A DNA stretch of 64,000 bases, from NCBI RefSeq assembly GCF_027409185.1, contig NC_084467.1:18342501-18406500 (forward strand), given 5' to 3'. Under the pieces are notes generated by a model. That model saw only the letters and a program-made list of their open reading frames with translations. It did not search any database and was not told the origin of the DNA. Below are positions 1 to 11,427 of the stretch, in pieces. Made by a program: the position numbers and the translations under genes. Positions within the stretch are counted from its first letter, which is position 1, and each line of letters opens with the position of its first letter. Origin of the DNA: Cynocephalus volans (taxonomy: Eukaryota > Chordata > Mammalia > Dermoptera > Cynocephalidae).

Positions 1-620
1 TTCTCTCATCATTGCTTCTCCCACCTTCATGAACTCTGTAGGTCTCTCCTCTTCCCCTGAGCTCCAGTGGCCCCAGCTTGGCTGCTGTTGCTTTTTTATA
101 CTTGTAAATTGCTTGATTTGTGGGAGAGAGTGACATTGGGGACCGTCTATTCCACCATCTTGACCGGAAGCCCCATTAATGGACTTCTAATGATGAAATT
201 CAAAAGTCTTTTTCCCACCTCAGTTCCCCTCATCCTTGCCTTCTCTACAAGCAGTAATACTGGTGATGCTACCTTCTCAAATTTCTCTTCCCTTAAGTAT
301 TCAGAATACTTCACTAACCTGGTCTTTGTACCTGTAATTACCGCTCCTATATCCTTTCCATGGTGCTTCCTCCACCCACCTAATAATCTGTGTGTGTCCC
401 AGAGTTATGGCTCTATCTCCTATTCTTCACTGTATTTTCTTCACTTTTAAAGATCACATCCATTACCAAAATCTACAACTATACAACCATTTCCCAGATC
501 TACATCCTAAGAGCTAATTCTGTATCTCCAACTGCCTCTTAAACATTTCCTCTTGGTTATCCTAATTTTATCTCAAATCATCAATAAGTCTATGGTTGCC
601 AATTTTTTGGTTTTTGAATC
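1..620 (+). mobile_element. HNRNPR intron with a decayed L2-like LINE
   Basis: The pyrimidine-rich text at about 150-620 weakly follows the L2 reverse-transcriptase coding strand. The best part is 480-560, where the text matches the segment after the catalytic YADD. The open frame at 67-450 is part of this decayed element. Confidence 0.4.
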
Positions 621-1384
621 TATATATATATTTAAATATATAGATAGATAGATGTTATAAATGTACATACAGACAAGGATGAATATATATCGGAATAATG
701 CTAACAGTGGCTATAAATGCATGAAAAAATTGTTCTATTTAAACTTCTTCCTTAATTATATTTTCTAAACAGCCTACGATGAAGATATGCTTGTAACAAG
801 TGTTTCCTTTTTCCAAAAATCAAAATGACTAAAACCCACCCCCCATTAACTGGCTCCTCTGATTTTCCCCATTTATCTTTGGGAGAATATTATTTTCTGC
901 TGCTCTTCTCCCCACCCCCTTTGCACCTGAGGAAATACTTCCATAAACAGAACCATCAGATATTTTCAATCCCTCCCATTACCATCCATATCCAATTAAT
1001 CTTTTAACTATCAGTTTGAAGTTGCCCCAATGTATAATGCCTAGCCTATACAGACTCCCTCCCTACTCACAGAACTTGTTCAAATCTTTCATGAGACAAG
1101 TAATCATGTATACTTTGGACTCACTGCCATATATTTTTCTAGATTCTAGAAATACAGAGACCACCCACAGACAAGGTCTAGGCATTCATGAAGCATATAT
1201 TCTACCGATAGAGACAGAAAAATTAAAAGACACACACACACACACACACAATATGACTTCAGGATGTATTCAATGATAAGAACAAAAACACCAGGAGGAA
1301 GGGATAAGTAACAAAGTTGTGTTTTAACTAGAAGAGCCTCTCTAAGGAGGTAAATTTGAGCTGACATCTGAGAAAATTAAGTAA
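620..1384. other. Intronic AT-rich sequence with a CA microsatellite
   Basis: A short TATA/GATA run lies at 620-655 and (CA)10 at about 1231-1250. No exon or recognisable transposon is seen otherwise. Confidence 0.6.
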
Positions 1385-1790
1385 AAACCTGAGGAAAGAG
1401 CATTCCAAGCTGAGAGAACAAGTACAAAAGGCTGTGAGATGAGAGCACACTGGACATATCTGAAGAACAGCAAGTAGCCTAATGACTAGAATGGAAAGTC
1501 CATTCCGGTGACAGTGGTGGGCAGAGAGAGAAACCAGATTAAGTGAAACCATGGTTAGGAGTTTGTACTTTATCCCAGGTGGATGTGTTGGAAAGCTGTC
1601 AGAATGTTTTAAACAGACAAATGACTGGGCATAATTTATGTTCTGCAATAAACATTCTGGCAACTGGGTAGGAAATGAGTTGTATGGAGAAAAAGGCTGA
1701 CCAGTCAGGTTAACAGGGCACTCCAGGCAAGAGATGACGGTGGCTTGGCATAGTAGGGTGATAGTGATAAAAGTGGTGAGAATGTAAGAA
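1385..1790 (-). mobile_element. L2 LINE 3' fragment
   Basis: Phrases such as AAAGAGCATTCCAAGCTGAG, AGAACAGCAAG and GAGATGACGGTGGCTTGG are the minus strand of the L2 3' coding region and UTR. Confidence 0.6.
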
Positions 1791-1990
1791 ATGGCAAGTT
1801 TTTAGGTTGGATTCAAATCTACATTTTAGTTACCTTGGGCAAGTCTCAATCAGTGAGTCTCAATTTCCTCATCTGGGAATAATATCAGCAAGAGGGTTAA
1901 ATTGCTGTGCAAGCAGAGGCCATGTCTTGTTTCTTATTTTATTCCCAGCATTGAACACAGTGACTGGGACATAGTACCTGTTCTTCTTTG
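1790..1990 (+). mobile_element. MIR SINE, eroded
   Basis: The core TTACCTTGGGCAAGTCTCAA followed by CTCAATTTCCTCATCTGGGA marks a MIR; the 3' part is poorly kept. Confidence 0.5.
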
Positions 1991-2269
1991 AATGTATGAA
2001 TAAATATTTACCTCATACTTTTAACTTCTGCACAAGATCCCATCCTTACTCTCCTTCCTACTCAAGGATACTTTTTCCAGCAATAATTTTATCATCAATT
2101 TTCCTTTTCTACTGGGGAAAAGTAGTTTTCTTTCCTTTCACTCCTATCAGCACACAAAAATGTTATAATTTCTCCATTAAAATTGAAAGAGAAATAGATC
2201 TTGACTATATAACCCCTTCTGCTACTGTTCCATTTCTCCGCTGCCCTTTGTAGCAAAATTCCTCAAAAG

Positions 2270-3020
2270 AGCTATATATACTTGCTGTCTCAAATTCCTT
2301 ACCTCCCACTCTCTCGATTCTTTTCTGAATCTGGCTTTCACCACCATTCTTGTCAAAGTGACTAATGACCTCTGTTACCACAACCAAGAGTCAATTCTCA
2401 GTCCTCATCTTAACTGGAAACTGTGATATAACTGACCAGTCCCCCTTCTGTGAAAACTTTCTTCGGTTGACTTCTGGGACCTACACTTCTGGTTTTTCTC
2501 TTACCTCATTAGATCTTTCTTCTCAGTTTCCTTTCCTAGTTCCTCCTCATTTTCTCCAACTCTAAGTGATGGAGGGCTGTGGAGCTCAAGCCTCAGACCT
2601 TTCCTCTACCTACAGACACTTCCTTGGTGACCACACCCAAACTGATAGGTTTTAAATACCACTTAAATGCTTATACCTCCCACATTTATAATCTCCAGCT
2701 AGAACTTGCCCATGAACTCTGGGCTCATATAAGCAACTGTTCACTCAACGGCTCCACCTGGATGTCTAAGAGACATCTAACTTGTAACATGTCCGGGACT
2801 GGACTACTATCTTTCAACCCTGTTAACTTGCTCTTCTCTACAGTCATCCTCATTTCAGTAAACTGCAACTCCACCCTTTCAACTGCTCAGGTCAAAAGCC
2901 TTGAAGTCATCCTTGGCTCCTTTATCTCATAACCCCATATCCAGCCTGCCAATAAATACTGTTAGATCTGCCTTTACAGTATCTAGAATCTGACTATTAT
3001 TTACCAGCTTCAGCTATACT
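2270..3020 (+). mobile_element. L2 LINE reverse-transcriptase remnant
   Basis: The broken frames translate to pieces like SNCSLNGSTWMSKRHLTCNM and AQVKSLEVILGSF. These follow the L2 RT segment downstream of the YADD box, with YHLNAYTSHIYN standing where the active site was. Stops and indels show it is long dead. Confidence 0.6.
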
Positions 3021-3194
3021 GCCCTGTATATCAACCCTATGAAAGAGCATGCATTAACAGGTCATAGCACTAAAAGAGAGCTTCTGATAAAAGGTATCCA
3101 GAGGCAAGAAATACACAAGAATAATTGGTATTAATTTTGAGATGTATTTTTTGGTGTGCATTGGCTCTCTGGCCTTGTCTAGTTAGTTTGTTTG

Positions 3195-3280
3195 CACCTG
3201 GCCAGTACGGGAATTTGAACCTGTGACCCTCATGTTATAAGGCTGCACTCTAACCAACTGAGCTTAACCAGCCAGTCCTA
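3195..3280 (-). mobile_element. tRNA-Ile-derived SINE monomer
   Basis: The reverse complement reads ACTGGCTGGTTAAGCTCAGT and on, a tRNA head with A box. It lies 60 bp from an opposite-strand dimer. Confidence 0.8.
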
Positions 3281-3335
3281 AAGTATTTTTATATTTGAGT
3301 ATATTCATATTTGAGGATTTAAAAACTGTTCTGGT

Positions 3336-3525
3336 AGGGGCCGGCCTGTGGCTCACTCGGGAGCGTGCGGTGATAATAACATCAAGGCCATGGGTTCGGA
3401 TCCTATATAGGGATGGCCAGTTCGCTCACTGGCTGAGCGTGGTGCTGACAACACCAAGCCAAGGGTTAAGATCCCCTTACTGGTCATCTTTTTTAAAAAA
3501 TAAAAAAATAAAAAACATAAAAAAT
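3336..3525 (+). mobile_element. CYN-like SINE dimer with target-site duplication
   Basis: Two tRNA-Ile-like units: the first starts GGGGCCGGCCTGTGGCTC, the second GATGGCCAGTTCGCTCACTG, ending GGTCATCTTTTTT and an A-rich tail. The 14-bp repeat AAAAACTGTTCTGG flanks it at 3321-3334 and 3526-3539. Confidence 0.92.
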
Positions 3526-3539
3526 AAAAACTGTTCTGG

Positions 3540-5104
3540 GAAGTTCTGCTTTATATCCTTTCTATTAATGTAATACAACTGTGTTTAATAATTACATCTT
3601 TCACCATTCATATTTTCTCCCTTGCCATTACAAATATATGTAAAGCAAAGAAAGAACACACACAGTGCCACTATGAAAATATATCTGACACACAGCTATG
3701 TGTCAGATTATTATTCTATTTATATTACACTTGTGCCTATATTTTTAGAACCAGACAGGTTTGCTTCATTAAGCAAAACTAAAGTGAAATATCTATATTT
3801 TCAGGAAAAGTAATTAAAGAATTGACTAATCAGTTTACAGAAAGGATTCATAAGAAAAAGCTACTTGTACCCTAAATATTAGTTGGATGTTGAAAGTCCA
3901 ACTTACAGACTTTCTATTACAAATATTATTTTACTTTAAAAGAAACATCAACAAATCTGTGGTTAAAGTTCCCAATATTATAACCACCAGGGTCCATGAA
4001 GATACAGACCACTGAAAATACTGGTTTATCTGAGAAACAGGAAATGGCCTCATTTCAGGATCAATTTAACTTAGAACTTAAAAAGAATTCAAAAGGCAAA
4101 AAATACAGTTTTCAAAAACTACTTCAGCTCTGCTCCTTTTAAAGTTTTTAAGCTCAATTTTTACTTAAGTAAAATGAAACAGAAGTATTTTCCTTTTATT
4201 AGCTTGTTGGTCTCTGAGCCATCCTGGCTCCAGTGAGCTGTTTAGAGTAATAAGCACTCAGGTAACCCTCCCCCTCCAGAACCAACAGATTCTAGTAAAT
4301 AACAGTTCTTTATTCACCAGCCATCAAGGCTTGGAGAAGTTTTTGGCTATCTACAATCTATCCATCCACTATTTCACCAGTAACAAAGGAAGTCCTCTAG
4401 GAGAGGGGAGGGAATCGACAGAAGTGACCATGCCACTCAACAGTCTTTTGGGTATCTGCTAGGTTTTTGCTATTATCCACCTCCTATTTAAATTTGCTAT
4501 TTTACAAACTCATCATCTTCTCTTCACATGTAAATTCAGGTGCTACAAAGTCATATAGTTGTAATACGTATACTTTTTAAATACACTGGTTCTGTCACAC
4601 CTCCATTAATAAACCAAAGAATGAGAACACTCTTCCATTTCCTTTTAATTACTCTGCAGAACATCAACGCTATGTTCTTCAAACAAATAGTAATTTATTA
4701 CATAGCCATAAACTCCTCAGATATTACATTTATGCTAATGGAAACAAATTAAAACAACTTGCTTCCCAAAACAATTTTATAATACTAGCTGGAGAATACA
4801 AAGATACTGTAACCAGATTAGGTCTGAGAGTTTAGGCACACTAAAAAAATACATTTCAGAATTAATACTTATCATCCTAATATACTTCTCATCTCATGAC
4901 AATGCTTTGCAAAAATGTCTGTTAATGAGTGCTCATCTATAGAGTAAATTCACAGTATATTTTATCCCACCTAAATGCTGAACTGACATCATCATTTAAG
5001 GAAGCTTACCCCCATCACTTTGTTTTAAAGAAAATCATATAAAATTATTATTTAATGTAGTTTAAATATTAAGTTACAAGGCCACGATTTCAGTTTTCAA
5101 AGAA
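3540..5104. other. HNRNPR intron, no feature recognised
   Basis: AT-rich intronic sequence. I see no exon, named repeat or RNA gene in it. Confidence 0.5.
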
Positions 5105-5235
5105 AAAGACCATAATCATTCATCAAATATTGTGTGCCTACTATGTTCCTGGCATTATGCTAGATACTAAATATAGAAAATGGAGACACCAAATCAGAAA
5201 AGGTCCCTGCTGTAACAGAGATTACATTTTGGCAC
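5105..5235 (-). mobile_element. L2 3'-end fragment
   Basis: ATTGTGTGCCTACTATGTTC and GGTCCCTGCTGTAACAGAGA follow the reverse complement of the L2 3' end. Confidence 0.4.
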
Positions 5236-5479
5236 ACAGTTTTCTCCATTTCAAGGATTAGAACAGGTTAGCCAAAGCCACATGGAGAAACCTTTATGAA
5301 GGCACAGATGGTAGAGAAATTGCTTCTTTGTTTTAAGTATGAACCAATGGGCTCAACCTTTTATCTTATTCCACATCTTTTCCCTTGTACAACCCATTCC
5401 CATCAATAATGTCTCTCAGTAAATACTAAGTACTTTCTATGTGATGCGGGAGATAAGGAGGGAGAATAAACACTATTCA

Positions 5480-5530
5480 AAATTAAACAAACAAACAAAC
5501 AAAAAACCAAAAAACAAAAAACAAAATAAA
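5480..5530. repeat. A-rich (AAAC)n low-complexity run
   Basis: An irregular AAACA/AAAAC repeat; it is probably the eroded tail of a transposon. Confidence 0.6.
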
Positions 5531-5811
5531 GCAATTGCTTCTTTCTAATAACCTCACCCCAAGCACCTAAAATGGTGTGTTGCAAGTAGTATGGTTTAGC
5601 AACCAGTTTCAAGAGCTCTACATTCCTTTACAAGGTGTTTGGATATCTACCAGTTACAAGATTATCCTTGCTCACAATGGCAGCAAAATACAGATATCCA
5701 AAACAACAATTACTACACTTTAAGAAGAATCAAATATTTTCCCCCATCATATAGTAGATAGAACAGTTTATAAACTGGAAAGATTTTGGCAAACAGCTAA
5801 AGAACACTTAC

Positions 5812-5925
5812 TTCTGTTCCAATTCCAGGTTGCACTCCAGAGTACACACTGTCTGGTGGAGGACCACCATATTTCCTCTGTCCTGTGGTTACATCCAGAG
5901 TATAACCAGTCCTCTCAAGCAAGGC
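5812..5925 (-). CDS. HNRNPR: HNRNPR exon 5 (residues 129-166)
   Basis: This 114-bp, phase-0 exon encodes [19 protein letters not shown] and ends VQPGIGTE, just before the RRM1 start (VFVGKIP in the human protein). The acceptor is CTCTAG|GCCTTG and the donor GAA|GTAAGT. The next exon is not found in the remaining 5.8 kb, so the following intron is longer than that. Confidence 0.96.
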
Positions 5926-8900
5926 CTAGAGATAATTATACATCTGTTTACACTTGAATATTAAGTCACACACACAAATCAGTATATTAATTTTTTCCAA
6001 AAGGCACCCCAACACCTTAGGATAGGTATTTTATAGTTAAGTTGAAACAAAAAAGTCAAAATTCACACTGGTTCCTCTCCTACACATGTTGATCCCACTT
6101 AATTTTACTGCTCCTTTTTACACATCTAATGGAAAAAGTTGTAGGCAAACTGTCTCTAAACACATACCACTCACTTTTCTGTTACAGATGGAAGCATTTA
6201 AAAAAGAGCAAAGATTAAAAATTCTACATAAACTGACCCTGTATTACCTATTCATACTTATGTACGATAGTAGTCCTCATCTTTCACCCTCTGTACTTCA
6301 ATTAGTCCACTTTCCTCACCCGTCCCCTTTACATACATATTTGTTTCCACCAGTGATTCTTATCAAATAAAATGTTCTCCATCCTTAAAAACTCAGAAGT
6401 GGAACTTCTGAAGCTCCTTCATGCAGCTTCTCTCATTTATTATTATCCACATCCATCTCTTCCTACCCTGATATTCTATTGCACTCAAAGTTTCACAATT
6501 TAAAATTTATTTTGTTTGATCCTTTTGTTTGGTACTCCTGCTATCAAGAACCAGACTATTTCTCACATAAGATAAACTAAAAATATTTGCCAATTACCAA
6601 ATGAGTATACTCAGGTTTCAAAAAAATAAATAAAACCTTACGTTTCCTGATTACCAACCTTCCTCACAACATTTTATTAGGTATTAAGGAGAATCATAGA
6701 AAAGAAGATAATGTCCTTGCCCTCATGGAGCTTGTGTTATAATTGAGGCAACATTTATATGAATGGCCTAAAGAACAAAGGTACAATGGCAAACAAAGAA
6801 ATGCAATCTATCTAGAAAGGGGAGAATTTTACCCTTCTAGATTTTAAAATTACACAATGTTAGAGCAATAAGAGATTTTAGACATCAAGTTCAACAAAAC
6901 CTGTGATTCCACAGGGATTCATGCCTTGGGCCTTCCATTTTTCTACCTTTGACTTAAACAAAGCTCTCTACTTTTAAACATAGAAACATGTATAAAATAT
7001 ATACATAATATGTATATTACATATTTACATATTGATTGTATAATACATAATATACAATACTATATATATATTACCAAGAGCAAATAGCCAGCTTTAAGGA
7101 AATAATACAGACCGATTCAAAGATTTTTTTAAAAAACAGACTTTTACCTCAAATAGAATTCTCACATATTTAATTATTTAAAAATCTTAAAAGAATAAGA
7201 TTATGCCATTTTACAGATAAGGAAAAAATGGTGTAAAGGCACTCAATATAAGTTAGTTACAAGACAGGAACTAGAAATTGTATTTCCTGTCTAAAATATA
7301 AACCACCTACACTGACAACTTCAACATGAAACAACTATTTCAATTAAAAAGTCTACCACTGCAGCAAGACATCAATATCCATTTGACTAAGGTAGGTTCA
7401 CTGGTCTTTCCTTAAAAGCCTTATATTTACTTTTCAGAGCAATTTACCTAAATAACAATAACAGTAATAATGGTTCATAGTTACATAGTTCTTGCTATAT
7501 TCCAGGCATTATTCTAAGTGCTTTACCCATGTTAATTTATTTAATCCTCACAAAAATTCTGTGAGGTATTCAATAGTGTGGGTATCACTATTCCCATTTT
7601 ACAAATAAAAAAACGTAAGTAAATGAAAATTCAAAAGAAGGAAAGCAGTTATAACACCTCTTTACCAAAAGAAATGAAACGAAGTGCTTGGAAAGAAATT
7701 GAACCAAGAAACACTACTGGATCAATCCAAGGAAACTATTATCAGAAGCAATGATAAACATATGTCATTCATGGCCAGAAGAACAAGGACTGAAGGAAGA
7801 GTATGAATTAGGGCTTTACATCAAACATACAACTGAATGTTGGTGGCCCCCAAAATTCTTCTTGTAATGCAATTTCCCCTAAATGATTTCATTTCTAAAC
7901 ACTAGTTTAAAAAAAGGAACTATAAAAAATGTTATAGAACGGAAAGAACATTTCATCTCACCATTAAATTTAATTTCATTACAACTACCCAAGTCAAGTG
8001 TTACCTTGATTTTTGCTTCATCAGGTCCCTTTGTGGACTCTTGCACCTTGCTCCCCTGTTTCTCTCTTTGCCTGTAGGTCTTCATAACTCCACATAAAAA
8101 TGCACTTTTGTTCTAGAACAAACAAGTAATTCAATAAAAAGAATCACCAGGAATCTCTGAAGGGTCAAATCAAATACATAATTAAACTTAGGGCTGGCCA
8201 GTTAGCTCAGGCGGTTAGAGCACACAGCCTTGATGAACACCAAGGTCATGGGTTCAGATCCCTATACCAGCCAGCCGCAAAAAAAAGAAAAAATAAATAA
8301 AATTAAATTTCAGAAGACCAGAATTTTAACAAAATATTTACTCATTCATTCATTCAACGAATATTTGCTGAGTGATTATAATGTACCAGAGACTGGAACA
8401 GACTGCAGGAAGACAGGGAGCTTACCTTCTTCCCTGGGAAAACAGTCTTCCATTTGTTGATATTTACCTGCACCTGGACTATCTTTGCCAGAAGTCTGAA
8501 ACTATTCCTACCACCTACATTTCCCTCCAAGATAACAGAAGAGGATCAGATAACCCAAAAATGTTTTTAAAAATCTGAGCAATTTAAACATATAGAAACC
8601 TAATAATAATCATCATCAAAACTTGGCTTTAATTTTAAGTTTTTAAAATAACTTACTGCACAAAGGGGTAGAGGGGAGACCTGCTGTATACTTGTCCTTC
8701 TGAAACCTTGCCACAAGCAAACCTTTGTTACTTTAAACTAATTTTTTAAAGCAGAGGTAGTCACAAACAAAAAACAGTTCTATGCAGGGGAAAAAAAAAA
8801 AAAGCAATAGTAGAATAATGTCAGATCATTTATTTAATCGTTCGAAGATACTTCTGAGTAATGACCTTACCTGAACATGTGATAAGTCACTTTCCTTGAA

Positions 8901-11415
8901 CTGCTGAAGTACAGACAGAGCTCCTTCTTCATTAAATTCCCTGAGAGCATCAATTGCTCTTTCATCAAGATCGACATAAGCTACCAATCCTAAAAATTAA
9001 ATTGAAAAGGAGAAACATTATTGCAACAAAGGAGTAAACTGTTCTACTGATGTTTAATCAAGAATTGTTACATTCAATGGTATTGTTAACAAACTACATT
9101 TTTATTTAACTATATGTTAAATAAATACACAGCTATACAAATACTATATAGAAAGATCGAGTACAAATTTGAAAATAAAAATGTCAACATCTATAAACAT
9201 GAATTTTAATCTCCATTTCCAAAAAAAGCAAACATCCTAACATCCATTTCCCACTCCCCAAAAGGTGGAAGTCTTGGAAGTTAAATCTGATGTACACACT
9301 GTACTACAAATTAAACATCAATATAACAAATTCTGGTTTATGTTAGAGCAGTAGGAATACACTGTAAATCTCCCAAGGTTAAACCTTCAAATTATGGACT
9401 GTTATAGTTGTTGCTAACCACATAAGAGGTGGGGGAAAATATGAGAACCAACTTTACCAAATAATTCTTTCCACTCTCCAAAAAGTGTTAAAGGCTTTCC
9501 CTCCTTAGCACCACAGATAAACTAAAATGCATTTGTTTATCTGAGCATCTACTTTGCTGCAGTCAGAATGTGGAAAGGCATAATTTTAATTTCTACAAAT
9601 GCAAGTGCAGCTTGATTAATCAATTCTGAAAGTATTATTTTAAAGCATTCTTTGTTCTTCTGAGGTGACAAGCTGAGACTTAAAAGAAGTCATGGCATTC
9701 ACAACACTATCAATAATGACAGTCTTTCCCAAATAGCAATAAAGACTTTATGGACTCACAAGTAAACTACACAGAAAATATATGCACTGCATTCTATATA
9801 TGTACTATATTTAACTGCACACAGAACATCTGTTAAGTTTAAAATACAATGTCTTAAACCGGTCAAGTTTGTGTTACATTTCTCTCTCTATATATATAAG
9901 GAATATAATTCAGAATTGATCCAAAGTAAAATGGAAATAGTTGGCAGATTAAAACCCCCAAGGCCACATGAACTAACATCAAAAGTGACTCGTTTGGTAA
10001 AGCCAAAAATAACTTTATTCCATACTGTAAATAAATTTTAAATAAATGTAATGCCACTTGCAAAGTTTTTAAGATGTTGCCATGATTGGTTTTAAAAGCT
10101 CAAAATGAGCATGCCTAAATAATTGGATTTCCTTACTTAATATTCCATACCACCACCCAAAGCCACAACTCAGGACACCACCCATCAATGCATTATGTCA
10201 ATCCAAGCCTACACCCAAACCATCAGCCTCTTATCAATAACAAAACACTCTACAAGAGAGTATCTCTAAGCAGATCACTGCCAATTTTCTATGGCAGAAT
10301 GACACAGAAAGTTCCTGAGGACTGATTTTCAAATAGGACCATCACCCAGGAGTTATTTTTATAAGTCATTTTAGTATCTAAAATTATTCTGAGCTTCCCA
10401 GATTTAAAAAAATTTTAAGGACAAAAAACAAAACAAAACAAAAACACACACAAAAAAACACAGCTATTTGTTACTACCATACTTAAGACACATTTGTAAG
10501 TGAGATAATTCAATCCTCTCTCTCTCAGAATCTGAATAAGCACACAAAACACTGAGGAAGAAAGTTTCCATCTATGGCCCCAAAGGAGGACATATTTATT
10601 TATGAACAACATTCCCTAAGGGTAAGTATTTCTCTCCCTCTTTAAAACTTCAAACCACTTACAACCAACCATATTAAAATGTTCAAATTTGCTTAAGCAC
10701 TTGATCATGGGATTTCTGGATTGGAAAAAAAAAACAGCTGTTACAAACCAAAAACTTCCAAATTACCCAGAGGTGTGGATTTCTGTCTATTAGAAAGTAG
10801 ACAGGCCACAAACTCTCAAGGAGACTGACATTTATTATCGTTTCAGACGATACAGTCTAACGTTTCCTATTATGCCACCTAGTCAGACCTAAGCTAATTT
10901 AACAATCACTTTAAGAAGCTAACAGTAGAAAAGTAAAAGCAAAATGATGACTGATTCAGATTAAGAAAAATGCAAAATTTGGTGTGCTGAAACATTTTAA
11001 TTAGTGGTAAATCTAAGACAAATTGATGTACTGTTCTGAAACAACTAAGACTGCATATTCAACACTAAGAAGTCTTCAAAATAATGAAATAAGAATATCA
11101 AAGTCAAACCCAATATGCTCTCAATGAAGGGAAAGTAAACATTCAGCTCTACACAGATCAGAAACAGTAAGTATTATTAAACCTTAAAAATCTATAAAAT
11201 TCAACGTGGTTTGCCCTCACTTTCATAACCAGTCAGAAACAAGAAATGCATATTATACCTGTCTGAAATATTTCATCAAGTCTTTCTGCCACCTTCTGTG
11301 GGAGGCCTGCCTCTATCAGTGTCTTGTAGTGTTCTGTGTGAGTTACACTGGAAGTATCCATTGGTTCTTCCTCTTCTTTTAACTGTACCGCATTACCATT
11401 CACCTGATTAGCCAT
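5812..11415 (-). CDS. HNRNPR: HNRNPR, heterogeneous nuclear ribonucleoprotein R, 5' coding exons (partial)
   Basis: Four coding exons (11415-11259, 8989-8871, 8112-8005, 5925-5812) join in frame to give residues 1-166 of hnRNP R. The protein is a nuclear and cytoplasmic RNA-binding protein acting in mRNA processing, transport and stability. The start [11 protein letters not shown] and the stretch [12 protein letters not shown] separate it from its paralogue SYNCRIP (hnRNP Q), which starts MATEHVNGN. The window covers the N-terminal acidic helical domain typical of the hnRNP Q/R family. It stops just before RRM1; the RRMs and the RGG tail lie left of position 1, because no RRM exon is visible in 1-5811. 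All three complete introns are GT-AG. Every residue I compared matches the human protein as I remember it. Confidence 0.96.
6985..7080. repeat. TA-rich low-complexity tract
   Basis: Almost pure A and T with repeated ATGTATA and ATATATA and short inverted repeats. It is likely a mutable microsatellite. Confidence 0.6.
7445..7625 (-). mobile_element. MIR SINE
   Basis: ATTCTAAGTGCTTTACCCAT, TTTAATCCTCACAAAAATTC and CCCATTTTACAAAT follow the MIR minus strand. Confidence 0.75.
8005..8112 (-). CDS. HNRNPR: HNRNPR exon 4 (residues 93-128)
   Basis: This 108-bp, phase-0 exon begins [19 protein letters not shown] and ends GPDEAKIK. The acceptor is TTCTAG|AACAAA and the donor CAAG|GTAACA. The sequence GSKVQESTK is the hnRNP R form; hnRNP Q reads GTKVADSSK. 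Because the exon is a whole number of codons, skipping it would keep the frame. Confidence 0.96.
8191..8300 (+). mobile_element. tRNA-Ile-derived SINE monomer
   Basis: The head GGGCTGGCCAGTTAGCTCAG, a B box at GGTTCAGATCCC, the end CCAGCCAGCCGC, then an A-rich tail. It lies 79 bp upstream of HNRNPR exon 4 on the opposite strand. Confidence 0.9.
8340..8480 (-). mobile_element. Possible L2 3'-end fragment
   Basis: CATTCATTCAACGAATATTT followed by GCTGAGTGATTATAATGTACC resembles the reverse complement of the L2 terminus. Confidence 0.4.
8871..8989 (-). CDS. HNRNPR: HNRNPR exon 3 (residues 53-92)
   Basis: This 119-bp exon has acceptor TTTTTAG|GATTGG and donor CAG|GTAAGG. It translates as (G)[18 protein letters not shown]... 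and ends SDLSHVQ. It is part of the N-terminal acidic domain shared by hnRNP R and Q. It ends in phase 0. Confidence 0.96.
8990..11258. other. HNRNPR intron between exons 2 and 3
   Basis: This GT-AG intron holds no SINE that I can see, unlike the flanking sequence. It contains only an A/C-rich run at 10422-10460 and AT-rich unique sequence. Confidence 0.6.
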
Positions 11416-11427
11416 TTTATTATGCTG
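11259..11427 (-). CDS. HNRNPR: HNRNPR exon 2 (start codon, residues 1-52)
   Basis: The acceptor is a CAG at about 11428-11430, then a short 5' UTR, then ATG at 11415-11413. The exon encodes MANQVNGN through FQTG and ends at 11259 with donor AG|GTATAA. The last base is the first base of a glycine codon completed by the next exon. A second CAG three bases on could shift the acceptor by 3 nt within the UTR. Confidence 0.95.

Noticed and set aside
1231-1250. CRISPR-like or other ordered repeat arrays
   Set aside because: The only regular short repeats are microsatellites and SINE tails; nothing has repeat-spacer structure, as expected for a mammal.
8191-8290. tRNA-Ile gene calls at the SINE monomers
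   Set aside because: The heads and B boxes resemble tRNA, but the anticodon arm is diverged and all carry A-rich tails and flanking duplications, so they are retroposons.
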